From: Bombyx mori
Taxonomy: Eukaryota > Arthropoda > Insecta > Lepidoptera > Bombycidae
Reading direction: 5' to 3'
Assembly: GCF_030269925.1 (NCBI RefSeq)
Contig: NC_085128.1
Span: forward strand, 2,668,501 to 2,732,500
Length of the DNA stretch: 64,000 nucleotides
In this document: positions 1-11,515 of the stretch, piece by piece
Numbering within the stretch: the stretch's first letter is position 1
Layout of the letters: the number at the start of each line of letters is the position of its first letter
Position numbers and translations under genes: made by a program
The notes under the pieces: generated by a model
Seen by the model: only the letters and a program-made list of their open reading frames with translations
Told to the model about the DNA's origin: nothing
The model's database searches: none

Positions 1-210
1 GTTTGTAACGAATACCATACAGTTATTTGAAGAAATGTTTTTTTCGATCTCAAAGTTTTGAATATATAACACGCGAACAAACTCAAAAGTAAGAACGCTG
101 TGTTCTATAATGAGAAAGTGGCGGTCGCTCATTTTATGAAATATAAATAATATGTAAAAAAAAATAAGGCACCATCATCGTTTTTTTTGTTATTATATTG
201 TGGCGGTTTC

Positions 211-388
211 TTTTCCTACCTAAGCTAAGAGCCTTGAGAGGCTATATCAGCGTAACCTTAACTAGTAGATGAGCTCACGAGGCTCAAACCTGACGACGTT
301 GCTAACACGAACCCTAACTTCGCAAAATCTACCACCAGATCGTAAACGCGACCCACTGAAAAGATCCGGCGAGAAACTCAGTGGGCTA
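211..388 (-). mobile_element. Bm1-like SINE, 5'-truncated
   Basis: Read on the minus strand this ends in the Bm1-like 3' tail (CTTAGGTAGGAAAA) and carries the shared core 'CGGATCTTTTCAGTGGGTCGC'-like block in degenerate form. Only the tail half is present, so it is 5'-truncated. The 109-codon frame crossing it is a shadow. The family name is from memory. Confidence 0.75.
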
Positions 389-846
389 ACAACTATCATA
401 CAACACAAGATATTTGACAGATGCCTGAATCTCGCTTACGACATTTTCAAGATAAGGTTGCATATATACGAATTCCGAACAACAATTTTTGGACAGTCGA
501 TCTACCGAGCAATTACACCCGCTCGGTGGAAGATCTTCATTTGGTTGTTAAACCGCCCAAAATATTATGCTAAGTTACGGGTGCAAAATTTGAAATGAAC
601 CGAGAACGCATAGTTTACGAACCATACATTACATCAGGTGGGCCGTATGCTCGTATGCCTGGTAGGGTAATAAAAAAAAAACACGGCGGCGGATAAAAAT
701 AAATTCAATTCACATTTTCATTATGATCTATCTTGAATCTCAACTCACAGTTCCACCACTCACCTTGAAACTGTAAACAAAATTTTCAATCCCCATCTTG
801 ACACAAGACACTGACAATGAAAAGATAGGAATCATATAATAATTAT
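389..846. other. Non-coding stretch with one short LINE tail
   Basis: Apart from the short jockey-like tail at 633-682, this is AT-rich DNA in which I see no gene or structured element. Confidence 0.5.
633..682 (+). mobile_element. Jockey-like LINE 3' tail fragment
   Basis: Short match to the recurrent tail CATCAGGTGGGCCGTATGC followed by GGTAGGGTAATAAAAAAA. Only the last 50 bases of the element are present. Confidence 0.65.
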
Positions 847-957
847 AGGCAGCGGCTTGGCACTGCCCCTGGCATTGTCCATGAGCGACGGTAACCACTC
901 ACCATCAGGTGGGCCGTATGCTCGTCTGTCTATACGGCAATAAAATAAAAAAAAAAC
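847..957 (+). mobile_element. Jockey-like LINE 3' tail
   Basis: Carries GGCAGCGGCTTGG, CTGCCCCTGGCATTG and CATCAGGTGGGCCGTATGC in that order and ends in GGCAATAAAATAAAAAAA. It matches the 3' ends of the longer copies at 1864-2320 (minus) and 48842-49203 (plus). It is a heavily 5'-truncated insertion. Confidence 0.8.
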
Positions 958-972
958 AGTTTTATTATACAA

Positions 973-1222
973 CTAGCTGTACCCGTCCGCTTCGCTAGCC
1001 ATTTAAAATTAACATTATTACTTCTCACCCCCACAAAGATTCTCATCATTAACGCCCCCGCAACTGGTGTAGGGAGTCCAACACTCATATAAATATTAGC
1101 CTATCGATTAAGTACATGTATTTTCTACATGGATACCAAGTTTCAAGTCAATCGGATGCACGGTTCAGTAGTTATAACGGAACATCCGTAAAAACCACTG
1201 TAGATTTATATATTAGTATAGA
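973..1222 (-). mobile_element. Non-autonomous Helitron-like element
   Basis: On the minus strand it starts TCTATACTAATATATAAATC and ends GCGAAGCGGACGGGTACAGCTAG. It is flanked by A on its 5' side and T on its 3' side, the A|TC...CTAG|T junction expected of Helitrons. There is no coding capacity. The ends resemble Lep1-type elements of Lepidoptera. Confidence 0.7.
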
Positions 1223-1820
1223 TTGTCCATACCAAATCAGAACACAAAATAGAAGGGGATCCCTGACAGAATAAGACCTAAATATAACACTAAAACATGC
1301 ATCCAACTGAAAACCCATTCTTCAAGTTCACGGCTGGTAGAAGTTTTAATATATCACGCGACTGAAGACAAAGAACAAAACCACGAAGCAATGTCGGGTC
1401 ACTCACCGTCTCTATTAAAAGATCTACCTACGGCTATTTCTCATAAGACTTAAATCCAATTTCAGTCGCATAAGGAATTTAATGAAACCGCTAAGCTTAC
1501 ATTACCCAAGGGTGAGAATACGTGATCCGGGATCCTTGGATCGTGGCTTTGCGGATTCAAAATTGTATGATGAGTTTTTTTTTTCTGAAGCCGTAAATTA
1601 CGTGTCGTGGACGTTTTTTTCACGAGATAGCAATTTGTTCGCAATGCTTTCTATGGCTGATAATCTAAAAAAATTAAAATATAAAATTTCAATTCCTTTG
1701 GCGTCACCACTCACGGCCTATCTTTTTGTACCAATTAAGTACCAATAGAATTGTTGAGTTAAGCTCGCCATTTTTTATACCTTATCCCAATTACTGTATT
1801 TTATTAACAGTGTGTACAAA
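1223..1820. other. Single-copy-looking stretch
   Basis: Overlapping sense and antisense frames of 88 and 60 codons lie at 1462-1748. They have no recognisable domain and no splice context, and I do not consider them genes. Nothing else seen. Confidence 0.4.
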
Positions 1821-2467
1821 TCTATACTTCTATACTAATAATATTATAAAGAGGAAAGATTTGTTTTTTTTTTTTTTTTTTATTGCCTTTGTGGGCAGAC
1901 GAGCATACGGCCCACCTGATGGTAAGTGGTCACCGTCGCTCATGGACGTCAGCAATGCCAGGGGCAGAGCCAAGCCGCTGCCTACCATAAAGTACTCTCC
2001 GCAAGCCTCGTTTGAAGAAGGACATGTCATAGCGCTCGGAAAACACCGTGGAGGGGAGTTCATTTCAAAGCCGGATGGTACGTGGCAAAAAAGATCTTTG
2101 GAAACGCACTGTTGATGAATGCAGCGGTTCCAGATAATATGGATGAACTCTGCTCCGATGGCGGGAGGTGCGATGATAAAAAGGAGATGAGGGAATCATC
2201 TCGAATAATTCCTCAGAGCATTCCCCATGGACCATGCGGTATAAAACACAGAGAGAACCGAAACATTCCCCATGGACCATGCGGTTTGTTTCGAATAGGC
2301 TCCGAAACTACTGGACCGATTTGAAAAATTATTTTTCCATTAGAAGCCGACATTGTCCCTGATGAACTTTTTTTACTACTTCTACTTTTTTTAAAAAAAA
2401 AATTATTTTTTTTTTGGTTTCATGTGTGTTTTAATGTTTCCGAAGCGAAGCGAGGGCGGGTCGCTAG
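1821..2467 (+). mobile_element. Helitron-like element carrying a nested LINE
   Basis: The left end TCTATACTTCTATACTAAT follows an A, and the right end GAAGCGAGGGCGGGTCGCTAG precedes a T. The last bases can form a small hairpin (AGCGA/TCGCT). The interior is interrupted at about 1864 by the jockey-like LINE remnant on the minus strand. Removing that leaves a short non-coding element like those at 20274-20486 and 22001-22194. Confidence 0.65.
1864..2320 (-). pseudogene. Jockey-like LINE 3' end with reverse-transcriptase C-terminus, broken
   Basis: A T-run of about 19 marks the A-tail of a minus-strand non-LTR element. Minus-strand translation gives the usual C-terminal end of a jockey/CR1-like ORF2, with motifs FQRSFLPRTIRL, NELPSTVF and RYDMSFFK. 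A stop replaces the Trp expected between RTIRL and NELP, so the frame is dead. The same segment occurs on the plus strand at 48842-49203. A 22-bp direct duplication lies near its 5' end (2219-2240 and 2264-2285). This is a 5'-truncated retrotransposon copy, not a host gene. Confidence 0.8.
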
Positions 2468-2577
2468 TAAAGAATAAAGAAGAAGAATATACTCATATAC
2501 TAACACATAATGTACAGACATCACAAAGGTTATAATACCGCCCTCTTTTGACGTATGAGGAAGAGTCTGTGTACTTA

Positions 2578-2727
2578 GTGTGAGTTTTTAACGTTCTCGA
2601 TAGCGTAAAAGTTAACTCAAAATTGTATGCAGTTGGAACAGCGCCCCTAGCGGTAAACGTAATCCTTCAAACTCCATACATATTTGAGTTAACTTTTACG
2701 CTATAGAGAAGGTTAAAAAACTCACAC
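2578..2727. mobile_element. Palindromic MITE with TA duplication (Tc1/mariner-type)
   Basis: 150 bp flanked by TA on both sides. The ends are long imperfect inverted repeats starting GTGTGAGTTTTTAACG and ending with its complement ...AAAAACTCACAC. The core carries CAGCGCCCCTAGCGG. Related copies are at 4952-5072 and 15626-15748. Confidence 0.75.
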
Positions 2728-2826
2728 TAAACATGATATGGCTTTTTAATAAAATTGGTAATTGGTGAGATGCAGAATATAGTTTTGGCAGCTCGTGCTA
2801 TCTGACAATACACTTCATTTAAATAG

Positions 2827-3191
2827 ATAAAAAGGTGCTTGTACTTATGTACGCGCGTAAGAAGTTATACTTAATTTTTAATAAATTTATATCTTTTTTT
2901 TATTTAAATTTTAATCAATTTGAAAAAAAAAACGATTAAGCAACATCCTCAAACACGCATATTGGACATCCCTTTTCTTGACATCGTATAAATTCGGTAA
3001 TTCTCGGTACGGTTCGTAAAGTTCACCTGCGGCTATATTCAGACTCGCCAAGTTACGTCGGTCGTATTGTAATGAGCGATTTAGTGGGCAACTTCATTCT
3101 GTTAATTTTGTGTCACGGTGCGCGCGCATCGTAAAATTTCACTCTCATCAATTTTTCATAACGCGCCTAAAGAAGTATAACTTCAAAATTT
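2827..3191. repeat. 365-bp dispersed repeat, copy 1
   Basis: Nearly identical to 59757-60123, with only scattered substitutions (for example GTGGGCAAC versus GTAAGCAAC). Each copy has GAAGTTATACTT near its left end and the inverted AAGTATAACTTC at its right end, next to ACGCGCG/CGCGCC motifs. This suggests a short inverted-repeat DNA element. I do not recognise the family. Confidence 0.75.
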
Positions 3192-3570
3192 AAAAGTATG
3201 CTTCAATTAAATCTTACATTTGTTATGTTTTTTGAAAACGTAAACAATTCCTAAATTAGAATATGTTTGTTAGTCAAATCCTTCATTGCCTCGAAATTCC
3301 CGTTAACCTCAAAAATTATATAATTCGCGTTCGTCCAGCCTACATCGCTGTTCTGTCTCTCGTGAATACTCGTGATACTTATTATGCAGATACGTACAAT
3401 TGATGCTATCATACGGTTAAGTTATTCGTGGCACGTGCCCTGTAGGCTTGTCACTCACGGTGCAAACGTCTCCAAGTATCTACTGACATCTGACATATGG
3501 CTCAAATACTGAACTGTTTCTCTGTGATTTAGAACGAAACGCAAAGGATCATTCATATCATATTATATTC
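3192..3570. other. Non-coding stretch
   Basis: AT-rich with no frame or repeat I can support. Confidence 0.4.
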
Positions 3571-3822
3571 ATTTGCGTAATTACTGGTACCTGTTGTGAG
3601 TCTGCACGGGTAGGTACCACCGCCCTGCCTATTTCTGCCGTGAAGCAGTAATGCGTTTCGGTTTGAAGGGTGGGGCAGCCGTTGTAACTATTCTGAGACC
3701 TTACAACTTATATCTCAAGGTGGGTGGCGCATTTACGTTGTAGATGTCTATGGGCTCCAGTAAACACTTAACACCAGGTCGGCTGTGAGCTCGTCCAGCC
3801 ACCTAAGTAATTTAAAAAAAAA
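3571..3822 (+). mobile_element. BMC1/BmSE-type element, 5'-truncated
   Basis: Carries TTGCGTAATTACTGG, the GTGAAGCAGTAATGCGTTTC block, TTTACGTTGTAGATGTCTAT and a tail CACCTAAGTAATTTAAAAAAAA. It lacks the tRNA-like head seen in the complete copy at 43041-43509. Confidence 0.85.
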
Positions 3823-4951
3823 ATGATTAGATTAGATTAGCGGGCTAGAGAAGTATTTATAAATATCCTTTTTAAATTTCATACCTATAGTGTGTAATAT
3901 CACAGACTTTGCAAATAAACTAAATAAATATACCAATAATAGCTTCTTGGCTTTTCTTATAAAAATTATATTTTCATGTTACTACTATCTGTTACAGTTA
4001 CTTTTAATTGTAATAAGAGTTTATCGTACATTAAAAATATTACTATATGATAGAATAGATTATTAAGACACGATATGAGTTATCAGACTTTATCACCTTT
4101 TTTTCACAAACCAGTGGAGCCATTACAATTTCAAAATACGCACGAACAAACTCGGATCGAACCACGGAACCCGCTTAGTTAATTTTGTAATTAGATAAAA
4201 TGTGTTTCAATAAATTGTTCTCTTTTTACTTAAAATATTTTTGGTGTTTTTTTTTCCGAATTGAAATGCGGAGTAATAAAAGCGTTATATTCTGAATTCA
4301 GTCAACCGAACTCATTGTAACGTATGAGTCAAGGAAATAAAATCTATTTATAGTTTTTCCTTAAATTCAAATTAAATACCCAGGACCAGTCACCAAACAA
4401 TTCGATTGCTCGCTAACGATTTGCGAATGCCTCTGACACCACATCAGTGGAAGAATTCGAGGAAACATTAAGTCCAGTCACAGACTGCATCATCTTACAT
4501 ACACATACATATACTTGACTCAGTGTCTGTGTGGTCAACTGTAGAATGTAAAACCTAGATACAATTATTTTTATATAAAATGTCAATACTATGGATTTGT
4601 CTTTATTCGATTAGATTTTGTTTTAATTGAGAATAATAATAAATGAGTTTTTTTTTTCTAAAATACTTTATTTGCATCATGTGACTCTATATTATGAATT
4701 ACAACTGCAAATAACTACAATGAAATTATGGACGAATGTCGGGAGAAAATAAAACAAAAATTTATTAATTGCCAAAATAAGGAAAACTTCTAATTTTAAC
4801 AATATTTAAAAATTCTTCTAGTACAGATCAAACCATAAAAACAAATAATAAAATAGCAAACCATGTATAAAATCAATGCTCAGTAGTAGCTTCTCCTGGA
4901 CATTCGTTAGTAACAACTACTAATAGTAAATCTACAGTGTACAAATCTATA
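3823..4951. other. Single-copy-looking AT-rich stretch
   Basis: No open frame of note, RNA gene or recognised repeat seen. Confidence 0.4.
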
Positions 4952-5072
4952 GTGCGAGTTTTTTAACTTCTCGATCGCGTTTAAGTTGTCCCTACGTTTG
5001 CCGCTAGGGGCGCTGTTCCAACTCCATACAAATTTGAGTTAACTTTTACGCTATCGAGAAGTTAAAAAACTC
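4952..5072. mobile_element. Palindromic MITE, right end lost
   Basis: Starts after TA with GTGCGAGTTTTTTAACTTC and shares GCCGCTAGGGGCGCTG with the copies at 2578 and 15626. The right inverted repeat stops at AAAAAACTC, where a minus-strand BMC1-type tail begins. The terminal bases and right TA are missing. Confidence 0.7.
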
Positions 5073-5198
5073 TTTTTTTTTTATTGCCTAGATGTGTGGA
5101 CGAGCTCACAGCCCACCTGGTGTTAAGTGGTTACTGGAACCCATAGACATCTACAACGTAAATGCGCCACACACCTTGAGATATAAGTTCTAGAACTA
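5073..5198 (-). mobile_element. BMC1/BmSE-type 3' tail
   Basis: A poly-T run then TTATTGCCTAGATG, GAGCTCACAGCCCACCTGG and CATAGACATCTACAACG, the reverse complement of the BMC1-type tail. Only the last 125 bases are present. It sits directly against the right end of the MITE at 4952-5072. Confidence 0.8.
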
Positions 5199-5740
5199 AG
5201 CATAGAGTTTTTATTCTGAGTAACATCTTGTTTACTTCAGCAATGAATCACAAATGCGTCGTAAACATATTACATTCATTCAAAGAGTAGATTTTTTTTT
5301 AATTTCCAACACAGCTTAGTAAGTTTTAATATAAACGATTTCGCGTCAAGTGAACTAACTACACAAGAAAACCACGATATTGACCGAGTTAATGTACAAT
5401 GGCAAATCAAATTAGTGTGGAAGTCGATAGCTGCTATCACACGGGTCATTAGCTGGCTAATGACTGTTGGACATACATACGAACGGCTTGTACTAATATA
5501 GGCATAATGTACCAGTATTTGTCATATGTGGAATTAGAGACGAAGGGGTAAATTTGTCAAAAAGTTAAGTCGTGTATAACTCTACATATTCGCTTTGAGA
5601 CGACGCGAAATCTATAAAATTCCTGATTTTTGGAACTAATTGCGTCATCATGAAGATACTCTGCGAGAAGTTCAACAACAGAATTCTCATATACTCCTAG
5701 TAGTAAAAACCTCTAAGGTCGCTAACACTTCCGATCCTTC
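5199..5740. other. Non-coding stretch
   Basis: AT-rich. An 82-codon frame starting at 5640 runs into the Bm1-like element and is a shadow. Confidence 0.4.
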
Positions 5741-6092
5741 GGACCGAATGGTAAACAGTCAACGTCGGCCTAAACACGTCATTTCGGATCCTCCCGATCT
5801 ACTAACGATGCTTTTAGATCCGTCAAGCACCGGTCATCGTTCTCGTCGAACCCTTCGCTTCCAACGAAGAGCTCGTCGAGAATATTAGCCCACAGACATA
5901 TCCCACTGAGTTTCTCGCCGGATCTTCTCAGTAGGTCGCGTTTCCGATCCGGTGGTAGATTCTGCGGAGCACTGCTCTTGCTAAGGTTAGTGTTATTAAC
6001 GTCGTCAGGTTTAAGCCCCGTGAGCTCACTCACTTGTTAGGTTACGCTAACATAGCCTCTCAAGGCTATCAGCTTATGTAGAAAAAAAAAAG
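5741..6092 (+). mobile_element. Bm1-like SINE, long copy
   Basis: Plus-strand order: CAGTCAACGTCGGCC, CGGATCCTCCCGATC, CTCGTCGAACCCTTCG, GAGTTTCTCGCCGGATC, GATCCGGTGGTAGATTCTG, CTCTTGCTAAGG, CGTGAGCTCACTC, CTCTCAAGGCTATCAGC, then poly-A. It is the most 5'-extended Bm1-like copy here. A minus-strand frame of 84 codons inside it is a shadow. Confidence 0.8.
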
Positions 6093-7304
6093 AAGAATAA
6101 ATATTTTCGCACGAAACCAAAGTAATCATTAACGAAAATCATTGTAATTGGAAAAAAAACTGTCATATTATGAAAAACGAAAAGTAAACATTTTATTAAA
6201 TAAATTAAGTATTTCTTTAGGTTTCATGTTTTTCCAAACGAACTGAGCGCTTAATGTAGCAAACAGCAAACAAATTCATTTCATCTTATTAACCAGCTAA
6301 CGACGCATATTTTTTACTTTCACTCGAAAACATCCGTTTGTTACAAAATTGATTTTTTTTTTCGTTAATAAATGTTGTTAACAACCCGTGAGACAGTATG
6401 TTGCAAGATTAAAAAATGTGTCAATATTATTTTTACCGCAAAATCATCCAAGGAGCTAAGTGGTTTATGTTGTATTGCCAGATCAGAGACTCCAGCTAGC
6501 ACACCGAGGTCACTAAAAAGCATGAAACGTGTCTTAATACAAAAAACGTAGGGGTAGGTCGGGAAAAGCAGCCGCTGCTTTTGTTTAAATGCTTCTTTAC
6601 TTTACTAAAGTTACGTTCGATTTAATTACATAAATAAACACTATAATTATTATATACATATATTACCTCATTTTATTCCACCTTAATTTTAGTAACGACT
6701 TTATTTTGCAAACAAATCATATATTGTGCATTTGTTTACAACTAATTAGTTCATAAACTATAGAAATTTTTGGGCCCATGGCAATCCGTACCAGCTTGTG
6801 TTGAACTTTATTTTAACTTTTTTTGTATAAAATGTCATTTTTTGACATTGAAAGCGTCGCTCGTTGATCTCGGCAATGATCGGTAATGACTTCATAAAAT
6901 TATTTTGAAGAAGCATCATACGAGTAATACAACACCAACATGAAGTATCCAGATCTTTCCAGATCCATTAATTATCATTTAAGAAAATTAAAATAACTCA
7001 AAAAAAGTCGTTAAAATATATAGGTTATTTTAATTACAGGCAAATTGAGCAACTCCTTTTTTTTAATTATAAAAAAGTGTTGCTTTTTAATTATACAACG
7101 GTGAACGGTTTGAGGATCGGCAACTTTACAAAGAACTCCCGAAGGCTAGGGTTGCCAACTTCAGACGACGCTTCGTTACGCCCTTTGAGTTCTAATTGCA
7201 GTAATATAATGTTACATCCTTTAAAAGTCACTTATTAAAAATCCTCTTGAACTGGTACCGAAGTGAATTTTAATTATGAGGTGTAAAATGGTTTTTGGTA
7301 AAGT
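6093..7304. other. Single-copy-looking AT-rich stretch
   Basis: No gene, RNA gene or family repeat seen. Confidence 0.4.
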
Positions 7305-7490
7305 GCCTTTTCTGCTGTGAAGCAATCGGATATGAAAGCCGCTGTACAGTGTACAATTGCGACTCAAATCTCGCGTCTCAAGGTCTCATGTCTCAAAGTT
7401 GGATACCTTAAAATATAAGATCGGAGGCGACATTCATACGTTGTAATATCTATGATGGTAACACTAGCTGAGCCGTATGCTTGTCATATA
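7305..7490 (+). mobile_element. Degenerate BMC1/BmSE-type element
   Basis: Weak but ordered matches: CTGCTGTGAAGCAAT, CATTCATACGTTGTAATATCTATG and GAGCCGTATGCTTGTC. It is an old copy, probably near the limit of recognition. Confidence 0.45.
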
Positions 7491-7782
7491 TACAATAGAA
7501 AATAAAATTGTAAATTCCTCGAATATTTGTTTAGTTAACAGATCATAAAATTAAAAAAACAATGAATGTTTTTTACTGATACCAGAATATCAGAAAATAC
7601 AATTCGGTTCATTAATTTTAAATCTTATCTACAAACAGTTTACAGTTCAAATGCTTTAAACATTTCCTAACGATTATATTTCTTATTTCTGAACGATTTA
7701 TAGGCCGAAATACGAATTCAAATGACAACTAGTAATTTGATGTTTATTGTTTTTAATTGTTTTTTTTTAATTATCTGGATGT

Positions 7783-8209
7783 GTTTTTTTAAGGGATTTT
7801 ATGACATGGTAACTAAATCCTTTAAGTCATGTCTTATTTTTATTTTATCATGTCTTATTTTTAAGAAAAATTATAATATGGAGTGAAATGAAATGAAATG
7901 AAGATGATTAATTTGAGACATTAATCAACTGGGATGAAATTAAATGAAATGAGACGAGATTATATGGGATGAAATATAATCTTAGTAAAATTGTGGATCA
8001 TTTACAGAGATTTTTTCAGTGAGCTTTTTGGAGGATCCCGAGAATATACGTCCAGCGGCTTTGTTTCATTTTCCCACATTTGTGCACTTTCACAGATATT
8101 AAACAGTTAATAAACCACCGTTATTACACATATAAACCTGAAGAAACATTAAATAGACAAAATAAAACAATCACAAAACTTCACTCCTCGCGTTCCCGCC
8201 AAAAAGTCC
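7783..8209 (-). mobile_element. Unclassified retroposon, complete-looking copy 1
   Basis: A 427-bp insertion bounded by an 8-bp target duplication CTGGATGT (7775-7782 and 8210-8217). On the minus strand it begins GGACTTTTTGGCGGGAACG and ends in CCCTTAAAAAAAC, a short A-rich tail. It contains repeated ATGAAAT-type motifs. A second copy of nearly the same length is at 23730-24150. There are no terminal inverted repeats. The 96-codon frame overlapping it is a shadow. Confidence 0.75.
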
Positions 8210-9549
8210 CTGGATGTATCTTTGATTCTAAAAACTATGTTGTCTATGATCTTAATACACAGAAAAAACGAAACGAAACGACGAGAAAAAACGTTCCAAA
8301 AGTTACTAAGCTAGAATTTATTCATCTGGTAGTGGGCGCAGTTGTGAAACAACAAAAAGGATGCAAATAATGGTTCATGATGTCATTGCCATTAAGGAGG
8401 CGGGCGTTAGAAAGAGATAGTTAGATAATCCCACTCACTCTTAAACCGCTTTTCAAATCATTCTTAATTACGTCATTTTATAAGTAATCTAGATGGTGTT
8501 TTGAAAAAAAAATATTAGTATAGCATGACAGCTATTAAGCTGTCATGAGTTCCTGTTTAAGGGCGTTTTATAATTAAAAATTTATAATTAAAATTATCGT
8601 ATTGCCGTTACCAACAAACACCTGAAGTGATGATCACGACTTCTCTGTCAAGACTGGTACCGGCAAGAGAAGAAGAAGATTGGCATCTGAATCAGTCGTT
8701 GATTGACTCCGTACACAGTGGTTATTAGTGATAAGTTAATAACAATAGTAATAGTAGAAATTGTTTTGATATTATTTGATACTAGGCTTTCGGGGCCCCT
8801 TCCACTCGTAAACTTCATAAATTTCTAATTAAACCTACATTTTCAGTTTACTTGTGTGTGTATATTTGAACTATTGTCATTACACTATTTTCGTACACAA
8901 GTTTCAACTAAATTGTTAAGTTGCGAGTTTGAATATTGTGCTAGCTTCCGTCTTTTGTTCAATTATTATTTTAAGCTATTGCATAGCTTTTATCTCGGGC
9001 CTTGAGCGCGGCGACCGAATCATGAAATTCCGTAACGAAAAAAACCTTACACCCCTCACTCCGCCTACCATGTAGCTCGCGTTCAACACATTCACACGTT
9101 GCGCTTGTGTAGTGTTTGTGAATAAGCGCGTGGCGTGACGTCACACTGCATGCGCATCATGAAAGTCTGCCCATCTCTCTCTCGCGCGGTCTAGCTTATG
9201 AGTGTGAAGAGGACAGTTAAGGTTTTGCTTTTATTAATGTTTAATATAGCGTGGTCTTGTTTTATTATTGTTTTTATATTAAATTATTATTGTCTAATTA
9301 TAATTGCATAAGTTGATAAAAAATGCTATACAATAGCTTTACCGCGGCAGTTCCCGAGTGCCACACTTTTTTTTTTAGTGTTAAAAGCGTCCGCATACTT
9401 CAAAATTAAATCAGTCACACGTAAAATTAATTATGAAGTTACGCACGACAAGGTCATGCGACCACGTGAGCTGCGACGCGGCCGAATTACGTTAATTGCT
9501 AATTTTGGCGCGCGATTATTTTGACAATACGAACAAGCGATTTGGGAAA
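8210..9549. other. Non-coding stretch with a hairpin and a GC-richer block
   Basis: 8524-8547 is a perfect 10-bp-stem hairpin (CATGACAGCT, loop ATTA, AGCTGTCATG). 9000-9250 is GC-richer and contains TGACGTCA (CRE-like) and CATGCGCA. It could be a promoter or part of an old repeat. No coding frame seen. Confidence 0.4.
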
Positions 9550-9604
9550 TCCTACTAATCCTACTAATGTTATAATCGCGAAAGTTTGTAAGAAATTTTT
9601 TTTA

Positions 9605-9854
9605 TTTTTTTTTTTATTGCTTAGGTGGATGGACGAGCTCACAGCCTACCTGGTGTTAAGTGGTTACTGGAGCCCATAGACATCTACAACGTAAGTGCGC
9701 CACCCACCTTGAGATATAAGTTCTAAGATCTCAGTATAGTTACAACGGCTGCCCTACCCTTCAGACCGAAACGCATTACTGCTTCACGGCAGAAATAGGC
9801 AGTGCGGTGTTACCTACCCGTGCGGACTCACAAGAGGTCCTACCACCAGTAATG
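9605..9854 (-). mobile_element. BMC1/BmSE-type element, truncated at the recurrent 5' point
   Basis: A poly-T run, TTATTGCTTAGGTGG, CATAGACATCTACAACG, CGCATTACTGCTTCACGG and CCTACCACCAGTAAT in minus orientation. Its 5' end falls at ATTACTGGTGG, the same place as several other copies. It is nested in the Helitron-like element at 9550-10205. Confidence 0.85.
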
Positions 9855-9949
9855 TTTGGACGTATGTTTGTTACCCTTTCACGCTAAAACTACTGAATTG
9901 TTTTTGATGAAACTCTACAATAATATAGCTGACACATCAGATTAACACA

Positions 9950-10084
9950 TTGTGGAGAGTACCTACTTAACGGTGGGCAGCGGCTTGGCTCTGCCCCTGG
10001 TAATGTTGAAGTCCATGGGCGACGGTAACCACTCACCATCAGGTGGGCCGTATGCTCGTCTGCCTACGCGGGCAATAAAAAAAA
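9950..10084 (+). mobile_element. Jockey-like LINE 3' tail
   Basis: GGAGAGTACCTACTTAACGG, GGCAGCGGCTTGGCTC, CCATCAGGTGGGCCGTATGC and GGGCAATAAAAAAA in order. Only the 3' non-coding end is present. Confidence 0.8.
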
Positions 10085-10205
10085 GCATCGACTATAATTT
10101 ATAAAGATATAGTGTGAATTACCCAAAATAAAACGATAAGTTTCAAGTAAGTAATAATCAATAATAAATTACAGTTCCCTAAGCGAAGCGAGGGCGAGTC
10201 GCTAG

Positions 10206-11310
10206 TCTTACATATTTTGGGGTGATTCGAATCTAGTTATTTTATTGTTCTTTTGTTTTTTTTATAAATATTATAACACTCAAAGCTAATCACCATCGTG
10301 CTTAAATGACAAGTCATGTCTGAAATGAAGTGTTTGGTCACGCCATAGACTCGTGGAGGTAACTTAATTAATTATCAAAAGGTGCGGTTAATTCTCTTCG
10401 GTATGGCAACAACGTATGACTACATTGCGACTTTTTAATTTATTTAGGGAGGGGAATATTGGGAGCGTGTTTTGAACCATTACGGGTTTTCTATTTTTGT
10501 ACTTATCCTAATCCATTGATCGTTTTGCGGTAATGTCTCAAATGTGCTGTGACAACATCTTAACAGAAGATAGGCTGAGACATTTTTATTACATCAGACT
10601 GGCAGAGAGAGCTCATATCCTTGTATTAATTGTCTCCTAAATTTGACCCCTTTTCAATTCGAATACATTGTCTGTTACAATAGTTCCCTATCCTCGGTAA
10701 CGCATCGCACAATGATGTACCAAGTCTGATGCGAATCTAATCGGACCGCAATCAGAGTCTATAGCTATCACGTAATAAGCACCGTCCCGTCCGCGAGAAG
10801 TCGGAATAGCCAAACGTCCAAAAAATAACTAAATCGATTTTTTTTTCAAGCAACCTAGGTTCCTAAATTGCAATCCTCGACCGGTTTCATGAACCACTAA
10901 TCCTTTGCATTTCGTAACTCTACAAAGTTATTCAGAATTGTATACCATATAAAAACACCGTTACAGTTCATTTTTCAATGTATTCAAACTGTTCTATGTC
11001 TGTTGCATACATTAGAAGGTGTATCAGTCTAATAAGTGGAGCAATACTTGGTGCATAGTCTTAGCCTTGAATAACGATCGCATAATTCAATATTAATTAG
11101 AATTGATTGCTTCGGCGACTTCATCGAATATACAGTATAAAAATTAAAAATGATTTTTTTTAAATATTCTATAATATTTTTAATTTAGAGTATTTTCTTC
11201 GGTTTTCGCGGGTGGTGGACATAATCCAAACCATTTTTCGGGTTTATTCGATTAATTATAGTACAACAATTGTCTACAATATATCTGAAAAATATTCCGG
11301 TGTAATTTTT
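10206..11310. other. Single-copy-looking stretch
   Basis: No gene or family repeat recognised. Confidence 0.4.
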
Positions 11311-11515
11311 CTGCCTATTTCTGCCGTGAAACAGTAATGCGTTTCGGTTTGAAGGGCGGGGCAGCCGTTGTAACTATACTGAGGTCTTAGAGCTTATACA
11401 TATCTCAAGATAGGTGGCGGTATTTACGTTGTAGATGTCTATGAGCTCCGGTAACCGCTTAAGCCCAGGTGGGCCGTGAGCTCGTCCGCGCACCTAAGCA
11501 ATAAAATAAAAAAAC
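11311..11515 (+). mobile_element. BMC1/BmSE-type element, 5'-truncated
   Basis: Starts at TGCCTATTTCTGCCGTG and runs through the GTAGATGTCTATGAGCTCC block to CACCTAAGCAATAAAATAAAAAAA. Confidence 0.85.

Larger units (their letters stand above)
9550..10205 (+). mobile_element. Helitron-like element with two nested retroelements
   Basis: The left end TCCTACTAATCCTACTAATG follows an A, and the right end GCGAAGCGAGGGCGAGTCGCTAG precedes a T. A minus-strand BMC1-type copy (about 9605-9854) and a plus-strand jockey-like tail (9950-10084) interrupt it. The host sequence resumes between them with TATGTTTGTTACCCTTTCACG, a motif common in lepidopteran Helitron-like repeats. The start could instead be at 9559, because the left motif is duplicated. 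Confidence 0.65.

Noticed and set aside
1726..2324. Several overlapping frames of 70-129 codons
   Set aside because: All are shadows of the minus-strand jockey-like LINE remnant.
8080..8370. 96-codon plus-strand frame
   Set aside because: It lies mostly inside the retroposon 7783-8209, whose second copy at 23730-24150 does not keep the frame.
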